From positions 35,468 to 99,467 of the forward strand of contig CAJTSQ010000005.1 in assembly GCA_910578735.1 (NCBI GenBank): a DNA stretch of 64,000 nt, read 5' to 3'. The position numbers were made by a program, and so were the translations under genes. Under the pieces are notes generated by a model. The model saw only the letters and a list, made by a program, of their open reading frames with translations, was not told the origin of the DNA and searched no databases. Positions 7,637 through 16,369 of the stretch are shown one piece after another. The DNA comes from an uncultured Oscillospiraceae bacterium (GTDB taxonomy: Bacteria > Bacillota > Clostridia > Oscillospirales > Oscillospiraceae). Numbering within the stretch: position 1 is the stretch's first letter; every line of letters begins with the position of its first letter.

Positions 7637-9877
7637 TCACAGCTCGATCCTCGTCACCCCCGGCGTATTGACCAGCACCTCGCCCTCCCGCTTCTGACAG
7701 GTGAACAGCAGCAGCTGCTGCTCGCCGGACAGCTCCCACAGCAGCTCCAGTGCCGCCTCCAGGCGGGCATCGTCGAAGGAGGCCAGGGCGTCGTCCAGCA
7801 GGATGGGGGGCTTTTCTGGCAGGCACAGCCGGCACACCGCCAGCCGCAGGGCCAGGTAGAGCTGGTCCGCCGTCCCCCGGGACAGGTACAGCGCGGAGCG
7901 GGGCAACACGTCCCCTCCGGTCTGGACAAAGCCCTCCAGCTCCCGGGTGAGGGACACCGCAGGGTACTTTTCCCGGGTAAGCCTGGCCATAAACTGTCCG
8001 GTCAGCTGGTTCAGCTCTGGGGAGAACCGCTCCTGAAGGCGGGTGTTGGCCTGGGTGAGGGCCTCAATGGCGGCGGTGAGGGCATCGTACTCCAATTTGC
8101 GCCGGGCCAGGCGCTCCTCCAGCTTCTCCGCCTGGGCGGACAGGGCGGCAGGGTCCCCCATGGCCTGGAGTGCGCCCCGGGCCTGGTTCAGCTGGGCGCT
8201 CACCTGCTCCAGCCGGTCCGCCGTCCGGGCCTGAGCCAGGGCGGTCTCCTCCGGGCCCATGTCCGGTATGGGCAGCTCCGGGGCCTCCCCCGCCTCCTGC
8301 CCGGCCCCCTGGGCCTTCAGGTCATCCAGGCGGCGGCCCCGCTCCTCCGCCCGCTCCCGGGCCAGAGCCAGCTCGTGGTCCATGCCCAGCGCCCGGCTCA
8401 CAGCTGCCGAACAGCCGAACAGGTCGCTGACCTCCGGGGCAAAGCCGTGGACAAAGTTCAGCAGCGCCAATTTTGTGGCGTCCCGCTTTTCCTGCCGCTC
8501 GGTGACGGCGTTTTGAATGACCTCCGCCTCGTGGGCAGCCTTGTCCGCCGCCTGGCAGCGCTCCCGGTAGCTCTGGGCCAGGGCGGTGAGCTCCTCCGGG
8601 TTCTGGACACCGTAGGCGGACAAGACCTCACCGGCTCGCTTCCTGGCGGCCTTGGAGCGAAACAGGATTAGAGCGGACACAAAGGCCAGCACTACATAGC
8701 TTCCCGCGCCGGCCCATATACAGGGGATGATTTTTTGCGCGATCCCCCAAAACAGGAGAGCGGCAAAGGCCACGGCCCCCAGCAGCTGGACAAGAAAAGC
8801 CCACTTTTTCTGCTTTTTGGCCCTGTCCACACCGGATTGATACTCAGTGCAGCCGGCGGCGGCCTTGGTTGCCGCCTCCTCTCCGGTCATATCGGGGAAG
8901 TGCCCGTCCTTTGCGGCCTCTCTGGCCTTGGCGGCCGCCTCCTCCGCCTCTTTCAGGGCGGGCTCACCCTGCTTGAGCTCCGCCTCCAGGGCCTTGATGT
9001 ACTGCAGCTCCCCCTGGGCCTTTTTCAGCCCCTCCCGGTCAGGGATGGGCCGGGAGGCCAGCTCCTCCTCCAGATTGTCCAGCTGGGTCCGGGCGGTTCT
9101 GTACTCCTCCTCCGCCTGGGTGTATCGCCGGTTCAGCTTCTGCCGGGCAACGGCCTGGTGGACCTCCGCCTGCCGGGCCAGCCTGTCCCGCTCCCGCTCC
9201 AGGGCTGTCCGCTCCCCCTCCAGCCGGGCAATTTCGGCGGAGACCTCCCCCATCTGAGACAGCGCCTCCCGCGCCTGGGACAGCTCCCCCTCCAGCTTGG
9301 GAATCTCCCCCACGCTTCTATTCACCTGCCGCCGGTTCTTCCAGCCCTTCAGCCGCTCCATAGCCTGGGAGAAGGACACGTCCTCCTCTCCCGAGGTGAC
9401 CAGAGCGGCGATGCGCCGCTCCAGCTCAGGGGCGGCGTTGAGGGACAGGCCGCCGTCCCCCAGAAAGGCGGATCGGGTAAAGACCTCCGCCCCCACCCCG
9501 GTGAGCAGCTCGCCGCAGTTGGCGGCGGTGAGCCCGGGCACCGGCTCCTGGGTACCGGTAAACACGGCGGAAAAGGCCCCAAAGGGGGTGTTCCCCCGGG
9601 GGCCGCGGCGGATCGTAATGCCCCGCCCCTCCAGCTCCAGTTCTATCTCCCCCTCCATAGGGGCGCCGGACCAGGGCTGGTAGCGGTTTTTGTCCGCCAG
9701 GTAACCCTTCTTGTCCCGGTCTCGGGTGTCGATGCCATAGAGCATGGTGCGCCAAAAGGCGGCCCAGGTGGACTTCCCGCCCTCATTAGGGGCGTGGATC
9801 AGGGTGAGGCCGGGCCCCGGCTCCAGCCGGGCCCGTTCCAGCTTGCCGAAGGTGGCGGTCATGGATTTGATTTTCAC
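7637..9877 (-). CDS. SbcC/YhaN-like AAA ATPase with long coiled coil
   Basis: ATPase partner of the nuclease encoded just upstream, comparable to SbcC/Rad50 or Bacillus YhaN. The 746 residues show an N-terminal P loop (APNEGGKST, with Ala at the usual first Gly), hundreds of residues of charged coiled coil interrupted by a hydrophobic stretch near the middle (two probable membrane helices, as in YhaN), and a C-terminal half with an SRGTADQLYLALRLA signature and LLDDALASFDD Walker B. I chose the GTG at 9877, which overlaps the upstream stop (GTGA) and follows GGAGG; a longer frame upstream would overlap the nuclease gene. Confidence 0.88.
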   Translation of the reverse strand: MKIKSMTATFGKLERARLEPGPGLTLIHAPNEGGKSTWAAFWRTMLYGIDTRDRDKKGYLADKNRYQPWSGAPMEGEIELELEGRGITIRRGPRGNTPFGAFSAVFTGTQEPVPGLTAANCGELLTGVGAEVFTRSAFLGDGGLSLNAAPELERRIAALVTSGEEDVSFSQAMERLKGWKNRRQVNRSVGEIPKLEGELSQAREALSQMGEVSAEIARLEGERTALERERDRLARQAEVHQAVARQKLNRRYTQAEEEYRTARTQLDNLEEELASRPIPDREGLKKAQGELQYIKALEAELKQGEPALKEAEEAAAKAREAAKDGHFPDMTGEEAATKAAAGCTEYQSGVDRAKKQKKWAFLVQLLGAVAFAALLFWGIAQKIIPCIWAGAGSYVVLAFVSALILFRSKAARKRAGEVLSAYGVQNPEELTALAQSYRERCQAADKAAHEAEVIQNAVTERQEKRDATKLALLNFVHGFAPEVSDLFGCSAAVSRALGMDHELALARERAEERGRRLDDLKAQGAGQEAGEAPELPIPDMGPEETALAQARTADRLEQVSAQLNQARGALQAMGDPAALSAQAEKLEERLARRKLEYDALTAAIEALTQANTRLQERFSPELNQLTGQFMARLTREKYPAVSLTRELEGFVQTGGDVLPRSALYLSRGTADQLYLALRLAVCRLCLPEKPPILLDDALASFDDARLEAALELLWELSGEQQLLLFTCQKREGEVLVNTPGVTRIEL

Positions 9878-10947
9878 GCCTCCTCGCCTCCTTCCAGGGC
9901 GGTCAGCCCATACCGGGCGGCCAGCTGCCACAGGGGGTTGTCCGGTTCGGACTGGCACTTGTCCCACATGGCCTGCAGGAACAGCCCCGTCAGGGCGTCC
10001 TCCTCCCGCCGGGCCCACAGGTCCCGGGGCAGGCGGGTGTTGTCAATAAGGGTCAGCCCGTAGAACTCCGAGGCGAGCATCCGCTCCAGGTTGGCCAGAT
10101 CGGGGGCCTCCCCCTCCCCGGTAAGGACAAGGCGGCAGATCAGGTCGCTGGTACGCCCGGGCAAGACCTCCAGGATATTGGACAGCGCCCCCTCCGCCCC
10201 GGTGATATCCACCGGGATGATCTCATATCGGACCTTGGCCAGGGGGATGAACCGGCTGGTCACGCGGCCCGGCTCCGCCTCCACATAGAGGACCCCCTTC
10301 TCCCCCAGCTCATCAAAGCCCCGGCCCTCGGGACAGCCGGGATAGGCCCACCAGGTCCTCCCCTCCCTCTGCAGGCCGCTGCCCTGATGGACGTGGCCCA
10401 GGGCCAGGTAATCCAGGCCGCTGGCGGCGATGTCCCCCCGGGCAATGGGGCCGTAGTCCCCCGTGCCGTCCACATCGCCGTGGAGGCATGCCAGGTGGAC
10501 CTTCCCGTCCTCGGGGACGGCCAGCCCCTCCAGGGGGCAGGTATCCTGGTGAGGGGCGGTAAAGGCCCGCCCCCACAGGGTATACCCGGGGGCCTCCACC
10601 CGCTCCAGCGCCCCGGAGGAAAAGATATGTACGTTGTCCGGCCAATCCAGGGTGTCCCAAATGGAGCGCGGGGTGTAAAAATCGTGGTTGCCGGGGGCGA
10701 TGAACACCGGACAGGGGATCGCGCCCAGCACCGCGGACAGCGCCTGAGCGGTCTCCCGGAAAACCCGCTCCGAATCCAGCAGGTCCCCGGCCAGCAGCAC
10801 CAGGTCGGCGTTCTTCTCCCGGGCCAGGGCCGCCAGGCGGTCCAGCAGTTCCCGCTGCTCCCCCCGCCGCCGGACGGCCTGCTCTGGCGTCAGGCCGGAA
10901 AAGGGGCTGTCCAGATGGAAATCGGCCCCGTGGATGATCTTAAGCAT
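9874..10947 (-). CDS. SbcD/YhaO-like DNA repair exonuclease (metallophosphoesterase)
   Basis: Calcineurin-type Mn-dependent nuclease expected to act with the coiled-coil ATPase encoded next. 357 residues from the ATG at 10947, which follows AAGGAG. Metal-binding motifs: GADFHLDSPF near the N terminus (D and H), LLAGDLLD, PGNHDF, CLHGD and LGHVHQG. The C-terminal third is the capping region. The stop overlaps the GTG of the ATPase gene, so the two are coupled as in SbcCD pairs. Confidence 0.9.
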   Translation of the reverse strand: MLKIIHGADFHLDSPFSGLTPEQAVRRRGEQRELLDRLAALAREKNADLVLLAGDLLDSERVFRETAQALSAVLGAIPCPVFIAPGNHDFYTPRSIWDTLDWPDNVHIFSSGALERVEAPGYTLWGRAFTAPHQDTCPLEGLAVPEDGKVHLACLHGDVDGTGDYGPIARGDIAASGLDYLALGHVHQGSGLQREGRTWWAYPGCPEGRGFDELGEKGVLYVEAEPGRVTSRFIPLAKVRYEIIPVDITGAEGALSNILEVLPGRTSDLICRLVLTGEGEAPDLANLERMLASEFYGLTLIDNTRLPRDLWARREEDALTGLFLQAMWDKCQSEPDNPLWQLAARYGLTALEGGEEA

Positions 10948-10977
10948 GGTAGTACTCCTTATAGGTTGTGAGGTTGA

Positions 10978-11037
10978 CCCGCCCGGGTGGTCAGGTCCCA
11001 CAGAGAGATCAGCGTGGGGCCCGACCACCCGGGCGGG
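10978..11037. repeat. 60-nt near-perfect hairpin element
   Basis: Arms CCCGCCCGGGTGGTC (10978-10992) and GACCACCCGGGCGGG (11023-11037), then a single A/C mismatch and a further 8 bp stem (one G-T pair) closing a 12-nt loop. It fills the gap between the ymdB stop and the yhaO-like start. No T-tract follows, so a mobile palindrome or an mRNA-stability hairpin is as likely as a terminator. Confidence 0.7.
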
Positions 11038-11049
11038 CCATATCCTGAA

Positions 11050-11826
11050 TTACTCCTCAATATCCGTCCGCGTCACGCTGACGCACCGCTTCTTCTCGGT
11101 GTCGATGGCAAACAGGCAGGCGTTCAGCTTGCAGTTCCCCTCCGCCTCCTCATACCGCCGGGGCAGTCCCCCCAGGAAGATGTTCAGGGAGTTCTCCACC
11201 TTGATGCCCAGCACCGAGTTGACCGGCCCGGTCATCCCCAGGTCAGTGACAAAGCCGGTGCCCTGGGGCAGCACCCGGCAGTCCGCCGTGGGGACGTGGG
11301 TGTGGGTGCCCCACACCGCCGCCGCCCGGCCGTCCAAATGCCAGCCCATGGCTCCCTTTTCGCTGGTGGCCTCGGCGTGGAAGTCCACCAGCAGCAGATC
11401 GTATCCTCCCCGGTTCACATGGAAATTTGCCGCCTTGAAGGGGCTGTCCAGGTTGGAATTCAGGTCCACCCGGCCCATGATGTTCAGCACCCCCAGGCGC
11501 TGTCCCTGGCACTGGTAGACCCCAAATCCCCGGCCGGGCACCCGGCCGGCGTAGTTGGCGGGGCGGAGGATGCGGTCGTCCTTGTCCAGAAAGGCTCCGA
11601 TTTGGATGCGGTTCCAGGTGTGGTTGCCCAGGGTGATAACATCCGCCCCCGCCTCTAAGATCCGCCGGGCCTGGGCGGGGGTGATGCCTACCCCGGAGGC
11701 GTTCTCCCCGTTGACCACACAGAAGTGAGCGCCTGTCTCCTCCCGCAGCCCGGGCAGACGGCGGGACAGGATGTCCTGCCCTCCCTCGCCTACAACATCG
11801 CCTACCGCTAATACATTTAACAGCAT
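11050..11826 (-). CDS. ymdB: YmdB-family metallophosphoesterase
   Basis: Cyclic-nucleotide phosphodiesterase family (Bacillus YmdB acts on 2',3'-cAMP and affects biofilm choice and sporulation). 258 residues, normal length. Motifs: AVGDVVGEGG at the N terminus, VVNGENASGVG, TLGNHTWN, VDFHAEATSEK and GTHTHVPTAD, which hold the two metal sites. In Bacillus it follows rny; here that neighbour is absent and the gene stands alone with hairpins downstream. Confidence 0.94.
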   Translation of the reverse strand: MLLNVLAVGDVVGEGGQDILSRRLPGLREETGAHFCVVNGENASGVGITPAQARRILEAGADVITLGNHTWNRIQIGAFLDKDDRILRPANYAGRVPGRGFGVYQCQGQRLGVLNIMGRVDLNSNLDSPFKAANFHVNRGGYDLLLVDFHAEATSEKGAMGWHLDGRAAAVWGTHTHVPTADCRVLPQGTGFVTDLGMTGPVNSVLGIKVENSLNIFLGGLPRRYEEAEGNCKLNACLFAIDTEKKRCVSVTRTDIEE

Positions 11827-11929
11827 AAGTATATCTCCTTACACAAGAAGTCCAAAAACTTACAGCTCAATTATAATGCATAACAGGAAAAACAGCAACA
11901 GGAAAAGCGCCGAAAGGGCGAGAGACAGC

Positions 11930-12952
11930 TTATGCCGTCTCCCGGTTTTTTTCGGTATGCCGCTGCCATTTTTCCCGCAGCCCCTCCACTGCCCGGTGAA
12001 GGACCCAGGCCAGGGCGATGTTGACGGCGAAGGACAGCAGGTAATACAGCCGATTGTCAGGCCCGAAGGAGACGAATCGGCGCAGCAGTTCCACCTCGTT
12101 GAACCAGCTGACATTGAGCAGATAGATCTCCAGGCTGTGGGTGCCCAGCACCCGCAGCCCCCGGCGGAGCCCGCCCAGCGGAAGATGTTCAAAGCACCAG
12201 CACACCACCAGACACATGGGTACGGTGGTGAACAGGAACAGGTGGCACATGGGAAGGAACACGACCTCCTGATCCAGGTGCGTTGCCAGAAGATAGCACA
12301 CGCCCAGCCCCAGCCAGCCGCACCAAAAGAGGATATCACCGGTTTTCAGCCTGCGGCCCTCCGCCGCATAGAACCCGATGAGCAGCCCCAGGAAGAAAAC
12401 CGGGACCCGATATGCAATGTCCACCACGCCCCAGTAGCCGTCGTGGAGAAAAATCCGGCAGAGGGCCAGGCCGCCCAGAATCCCGGCCGCCGCCAGCCAC
12501 TCCCGCCGGCGGCTGGCCTGCATCCGGCGAAAGCAGGGGGGCGTTATCAGGTAAAAGGTCATGGCCCCCGCTACATACCAGTTAAACGCCCCTTTGGGCC
12601 GCACCCAGTAGTACAGCAGCAGGCTGTTCCAGATCAACGCGCTCAGGGGTGCCTGGCGGTATGCCATCTGGAAGACGGTATAAGGAACCATCACCGCGTA
12701 ATAGGCGGGAAGAATCCGGCTGACCCGCCGGGCCAGGAAAGCGCCGTACTCCTGCCCCCGCCGTGAGAGGGACATGACCAGTCCCATGGTGGACAGCAGG
12801 ATGAAGATATCCACTCCGCCGAACCCCGCCGCCCGCAGCCACTCCAGAACAGGCCAACCCATATCCAGGTCATAGGCGTGGAACAGCATCACCCACAGGA
12901 TAGCCGCCCCCATCAGTTCAGTGCGGTATTTGCTTAAAACGCTGTAGCTCAT
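11930..12952 (-). CDS. membrane acyltransferase (acyltransferase family 3)
   Basis: Integral membrane O-acyltransferase that modifies a cell-surface carbohydrate or similar acceptor; the target cannot be told. 340 residues with about ten membrane helices. Family features: His in the first helix region (LFHAYDLD), GFGGVDIFILLS, and FLARRVSRILPAYY. The start is ATG at 12952. Neighbours give no pathway, and about 100 bp separate it from ymdB. Its upstream region is full of dispersed repeats. Confidence 0.85.
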   Translation of the reverse strand: MSYSVLSKYRTELMGAAILWVMLFHAYDLDMGWPVLEWLRAAGFGGVDIFILLSTMGLVMSLSRRGQEYGAFLARRVSRILPAYYAVMVPYTVFQMAYRQAPLSALIWNSLLLYYWVRPKGAFNWYVAGAMTFYLITPPCFRRMQASRRREWLAAAGILGGLALCRIFLHDGYWGVVDIAYRVPVFFLGLLIGFYAAEGRRLKTGDILFWCGWLGLGVCYLLATHLDQEVVFLPMCHLFLFTTVPMCLVVCWCFEHLPLGGLRRGLRVLGTHSLEIYLLNVSWFNEVELLRRFVSFGPDNRLYYLLSFAVNIALAWVLHRAVEGLREKWQRHTEKNRETA

Positions 12953-12979
12953 GGCGTTTACCTCCGACTTGTTGGGAAT

Positions 12980-13007
12980 TGCAGGGGCACATAGTATGCG
13001 CTCCTAC
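12980..13007. repeat. short palindromic repeat (REP-like), copy 3
   Basis: Degenerate copy: TGCAGGGGC at the left, ATAGTATGCGCTCCTAC at the right. Its core ATAGTATGCGC is identical to the copy at 23074. Confidence 0.55.
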
Positions 13008-13022
13008 CTGCCACCCCCCCTG

Positions 13023-13155
13023 CCCCCCGCAGGGCCAGGCTCCATCCCCGCCGCAGCAGAAAGGCTCCTTTGGCAAAGGAGTTGGCAGCGGCGCAGCCGC
13101 TGACTGAGGATTGTATTTTGCGAAGCAAAATGTACGAAGTAAATGAAGTTTGCAG
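13023..13155 (+). repeat. dispersed repeat B, copy 1
   Basis: About 133 bp that recurs in reverse orientation at 46901-47010. Shared blocks in order: CCCCGCAGGGCCAGGCTCC, GGCAAAGG, a GC-rich hairpin, CTGAGGA, TTTTGCGAAGCAAAATGTAC-like hairpin, and GTAAATGAAGTTTGCAG. No coding potential. It lies between two palindromic repeats in the 337 bp gap between the acyltransferase and the small HTH gene. Confidence 0.75.
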
Positions 13156-13161
13156 TCCGTG

Positions 13162-13190
13162 TGTAGGGGCGGACATTGTCCGCCCTTACA
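13162..13190. repeat. short palindromic repeat (REP-like), copy 4
   Basis: TGTAGGGGCGGAC-ATT-GTCCGCCCTTACA, near-perfect palindrome with the family's end motif at both sides. Confidence 0.7.
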
Positions 13191-13289
13191 TTTTAGTCCC
13201 CATAGAAACTAAAATCAACACCTTTATCAGACAATGTGCTAAAATATGAGAGAGTAAGAGCCTAAAACCATTTTGGGAGGAAGAACAAT

Positions 13290-13445
13290 ATGAGCACAAA
13301 AAGTGACACAGAAATTTTATGTGATAACGTCCGCCGAAGACGTACAGAAATGTGGATGTCAGTTGCGGAGCTGGCCCGGCAGAGCGGAGTACCAGTAAAA
13401 ATGCTGATGGATTTGGACAGCGGAGCCATTCCCAGCGGGAAATAA
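13290..13445 (+). CDS. 51-residue helix-turn-helix-like protein
   Basis: A tiny ORF with a good ribosome site (GGGAGG 9 bp ahead of the ATG). The product has the helix-turn-helix pattern of Xre-type regulators (VRRRRTEMWMSVAELARQSG, then VPVKMLMDLDSG) but ends after what would be helix four. It could be a genuine mini-regulator or a truncated one. It lies just upstream of the rpsO promoter, same strand. Function unknown. Confidence 0.6.
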   Translation: MSTKSDTEILCDNVRRRRTEMWMSVAELARQSGVPVKMLMDLDSGAIPSGK

Positions 13446-13475
13446 AATTTTTCTGTAGAAAGTCCGATTTTTCCC

Positions 13476-13504
13476 TTTACATCAAGGAAAAACTGTGATA
13501 TATT
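13476..13504 (+). promoter_or_regulatory. sigma-A promoter for rpsO
   Basis: TTTACA (13476-13481), 17 bp spacer, TATATT (13499-13504). It implies a 5' leader of roughly 120 nt before rpsO. Confidence 0.8.
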
Positions 13505-13510
13505 ATCCGG

Positions 13511-13630
13511 GCACGGCAGCCGTGCGCCGTCCTCTGCTTGGTTTCGGGATATGGCCCGCGCAGGTGCGCGGGGACACACCCGCCCGATACCCGGCCCCGG
13601 GACAGAACATTTTGAAAGGTGGAGTTTCCC
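13511..13630 (+). promoter_or_regulatory. GC-rich structured leader of rpsO, candidate S15 autoregulatory element
   Basis: About 120 nt between the promoter and the rpsO start, containing hairpins such as CACGGC-A-GCCGTG, a GCGCAGGTGCGC stem and CCCGATACCCGGCCCCGGG, ending in AAGGTGGAG. S15 represses its own mRNA in several bacteria through unrelated leader folds; that this is one is inference. Confidence 0.4.
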
Positions 13631-13897
13631 ATGATCCGCAAGGACGAAAAGACAGCCGTTATCGAGGCCAACCGCACCCACGAGACCGACACCGGTTCCC
13701 CCGAGGTGCAGATCGCTATCCTCACCGCCCGCATCAACGAGCTCACCGAACACCTGAAGGTGCACATCCACGACAACCACAGCCGCCGTGGCCTGTACAA
13801 GATGATCGGTAAGCGCCGCAAGCTGCTGGACTACCTGATGGCTAAGGACATCGAGCGTTACCGCGCCATCATCGCCAAGCTGGGCATCCGTAAGTAA
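13631..13897 (+). CDS. rpsO: 30S ribosomal protein S15
   Basis: Primary binding protein of 16S rRNA in the small-subunit platform. 88 residues, the standard length; motifs [20 protein letters not shown] and [12 protein letters not shown] are typical. The ATG at 13631 follows AAGGTGGAG; an in-frame start four codons upstream would add a non-family extension. Followed 310 bp later by pnp, the order found across bacteria. Confidence 0.98.
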   Translation: MIRKDEKTAVIEANRTHETDTGSPEVQIAILTARINELTEHLKVHIHDNHSRRGLYKMIGKRRKLLDYLMAKDIERYRAIIAKLGIRK

Positions 13898-13909
13898 GAT
13901 TGTGAAATG

Positions 13910-13939
13910 TAGGGCGGGCGTTTTCTGCGCTCCGCCCTA
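13910..13939 (+). terminator. hairpin downstream of rpsO
   Basis: TAGGGCGGGCG against CGCTCCGCCCTA with one bulge and a 7-nt loop, 13 bp after the stop. No clear T-run follows directly, though a T-rich stretch lies at 13961-13976, so it may be an attenuator or RNA end rather than a full terminator. Confidence 0.45.
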
Positions 13940-13976
13940 TGTTCGCATATACCCCGGCGGTTTTTTCTGGTCTTTT

Positions 13977-14160
13977 AGCAGTTGAATATGGAAGCGAAGC
14001 GTCTGAGCCGTCGTGAGCAGCGACCCTGGACCGGAGCGAGAGATACAAACCAAGCAGGGCCAACGGTCCGGCTGTTTGTGTCCCAAGTCGGAGGGAAGGG
14101 GAGCGTCGCGAACAGGCGAGGCGTGACAACACAGATGTGCCGCTCCCGTATTCAAGTGCT
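13977..14160 (+). ncRNA. highly structured RNA ahead of pnp, candidate pnp leader
   Basis: A 184 nt element closed by long-range pairing of AGCAGTTGAATATGG (13977-13991) with CCGTATTCAAGTGCT (14146-14160), 15 positions with one mismatch and one G-T pair. Inside are a compound hairpin (ACAAAC...GTTTGT enclosing GGGCC-AAC-GGTCC, about 14045-14079) and other GC-rich stems. It ends 47 nt before the pnp start. E. coli pnp is autoregulated through a structured leader; a similar role here is inference. No plausible protein is encoded on either strand. Confidence 0.6.
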
Positions 14161-14207
14161 AAAGGGCAGACAATTCTCCGGGGACACCAATGAAAAGGAG
14201 AATCGAC

Positions 14208-16358
14208 ATGTCAACCATCATCAAGCACAAGCAGTTCCCCAAGTTCAAGAGCTGGACTATGGATCTGTGCGGCCGTCCCCTCACCATCGAGGTGGGCAAG
14301 GTGGCCGAGCTGGCCTCCGCCTCCGCCCTGGTGAAGTACGGCGAAACCACCGTCATGGTGGCCGTCACCGTCTCCCCCCGTCCCCGGGACGGCATCGACT
14401 TCTTCCCCCTGTCCGTGGAGTTTGAGGAGAAGCTGTACGCCGTGGGCCGCATCCCCGGCTCCTTCATGCGCCGGGAGGGCCGGCCCTCCCTGCCTGCCGT
14501 GCTGGCCAGCCGTCTCATCGACCGGCCCATGCGCCCCCTGTTCCCCTACGACTTCCGCAACGACGTGTGCATCCAGTGCACCGTTATGAGCGTGGATTAC
14601 GACTGCTCCCCCGAGGTGGCCGCCATGATCGGCGCCTCCGCCTGCGTGAGCTATAGCGAAATCCCCTTCGCCGGCCCCATCGGCTGCCTGGAGGTGGGCT
14701 TCTGCGACGGGCAGATCGTCCTCAACCCCAACCAGGCCCAGCGCAAGACCAGCCGCATGGACGTGACCGTGGCCGCCACCCGGGAGAAGGTGGTCATGAT
14801 CGAGGCCGGGGCCGATGAGATTCCCGACGAGATCATGTATGCCGGCATCGTAAAGGCCCACGAGGAGATCCGCAAGCAGATTGACTTCATCGACCAGATT
14901 GTCCGGGAGATCGGCAAGCCCAAGATGGAGTATGACCACGCCCAGTTCAACCAGGAGCTCTTTGACGACATCGTGGCCAACTTCATGGACGAGGCCAAGG
15001 CCGCCATGGACACCGATGACAAGACCGTCCGGGAGAAGCGCTGGAACGAGATGATCGAACACTGGCACGAGAAGTATCTGGAGGAGTATCCGGATATGGA
15101 CCAGTACCTGGAGGAGTTCACCTACAAGTTCCAGAAGAAGATCGTCAAGGCCTGGCTGCTGGAGGGCCACCGGGTAGACGGCCGGGCTCAGAACGAGATC
15201 CGTCCCCTGGCCGCCGAGGTGGGCGTGCTGCCCCGGGTTCACGGCTCCGGCCTGTTCACCCGCGGTCAGACCCAGGTGCTCTCTGTATGCACTCTGAACA
15301 CCCTCTCCGCCGCCCAGAAGCTGGACACCATCTGGGAGGAGACCGAGAAGCGGTATATGCACCACTACAACTTCCCCCCCTACTCCGTGGGCGAGGCCCG
15401 GGCTCCCCGGTCCACCAACCGCCGGGAGTACGGCCACGGCTTCCTGGCCGAGCGGGCTCTGGCCCCGGTGCTCCCCTCCGAGGAGGAGTTCCCCTACGCC
15501 ATCCGTGTGGTCTCTGAGGTGCTGTCCTCCAACGGTTCCACCTCTCAGGGCTCCATCTGCGGCTCCACCCTGGCCCTGATGGACGCCGGCGTGCCCATCA
15601 AGGCCCCGGTGGCCGGTATCTCCTGCGGCCTGATTCAGGACGACAACGGCGGCTTTACCACCTTCATCGACATCCAGGGCGTGGAGGACTTCCACGGCGA
15701 GATGGACTTCAAGGTGGCCGGCACCAAGTCGGGCATCACCGCCATCCAGATGGACCTGAAGAACGACGGTCTCAGCCACGAGATCATCAAGGAGGCCCTG
15801 GACATCACCCGGGACGCCCGGTTTGCCATCCTGGACGAGGTAATGCTGCCCTGCATCTCTGCCCCCCGCCCCGAGGTATGCAAGTGGGCCCCCAAAATGA
15901 TCTCCATGAAGATCGATCCCGACAAGATCCGGGAGGTCATCGGCAAGGGCGGCTCGGTCATCCAGAAGATCACCGCCGAGTCGGGCGCCCAGATCGACAT
16001 TGAGGAGGACGGCACCATCCACATTGCCTCCCCTGACGCCGCCTCCTGCGACACCGCCAAGAAGATGATCGAGACCATCGTGTTCGTCCCCCAGGTGGGT
16101 GAGCTGTACTACGGCAAGGTGGTGCGCATCCTCCAGTTCGGCGCCTTCGTAGAGCTGGCCCCGGGCAAGGATGGCATGGTCCACATCTCCAAGCTGGCCG
16201 AGCGCCGGGTGGAGAAGGTGGAGGACGTGGTCAATGTGGGCGACATGATCTGGGTCAAGGTCACCGAGATCGACGAGAAGGGCCGGGTCAACCTGTCCTA
16301 CAGGGACGCCCTTCGGGAGATCAAGGCCAAGAAAGAAGCCGGTCTGCCCATTAAGTAA
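14208..16358 (+). CDS. pnp: polyribonucleotide nucleotidyltransferase (PNPase)
   Basis: Phosphorolytic 3'-5' exoribonuclease of mRNA decay. 716 residues, normal length: two RNase PH domains separated by a helical domain, then a KH domain (IREVIGKGGSVIQKI) and a C-terminal S1 domain (YYGKVVRILQFGAFVE). The second RNase PH domain carries FMPP-like GDD-type catalytic features (SGITAIQMDLKNDGLSHEI). I chose the ATG at 14208, 7 bp after AAGGAG, rather than the one at 14190. A terminator follows at 16370. Confidence 0.97.
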   Translation: MSTIIKHKQFPKFKSWTMDLCGRPLTIEVGKVAELASASALVKYGETTVMVAVTVSPRPRDGIDFFPLSVEFEEKLYAVGRIPGSFMRREGRPSLPAVLASRLIDRPMRPLFPYDFRNDVCIQCTVMSVDYDCSPEVAAMIGASACVSYSEIPFAGPIGCLEVGFCDGQIVLNPNQAQRKTSRMDVTVAATREKVVMIEAGADEIPDEIMYAGIVKAHEEIRKQIDFIDQIVREIGKPKMEYDHAQFNQELFDDIVANFMDEAKAAMDTDDKTVREKRWNEMIEHWHEKYLEEYPDMDQYLEEFTYKFQKKIVKAWLLEGHRVDGRAQNEIRPLAAEVGVLPRVHGSGLFTRGQTQVLSVCTLNTLSAAQKLDTIWEETEKRYMHHYNFPPYSVGEARAPRSTNRREYGHGFLAERALAPVLPSEEEFPYAIRVVSEVLSSNGSTSQGSICGSTLALMDAGVPIKAPVAGISCGLIQDDNGGFTTFIDIQGVEDFHGEMDFKVAGTKSGITAIQMDLKNDGLSHEIIKEALDITRDARFAILDEVMLPCISAPRPEVCKWAPKMISMKIDPDKIREVIGKGGSVIQKITAESGAQIDIEEDGTIHIASPDAASCDTAKKMIETIVFVPQVGELYYGKVVRILQFGAFVELAPGKDGMVHISKLAERRVEKVEDVVNVGDMIWVKVTEIDEKGRVNLSYRDALREIKAKKEAGLPIK

Positions 16359-16369
16359 ATCACCGTCAG

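Noticed and set aside
13869..14132. 87-residue minus-strand frame (Ser/Arg/Leu-rich) overlapping the rpsO-pnp gap
   Set aside because: It lies inside the structured RNA element and shows low-complexity Ser-Arg-Leu composition; best explained by RNA structure, not protein.
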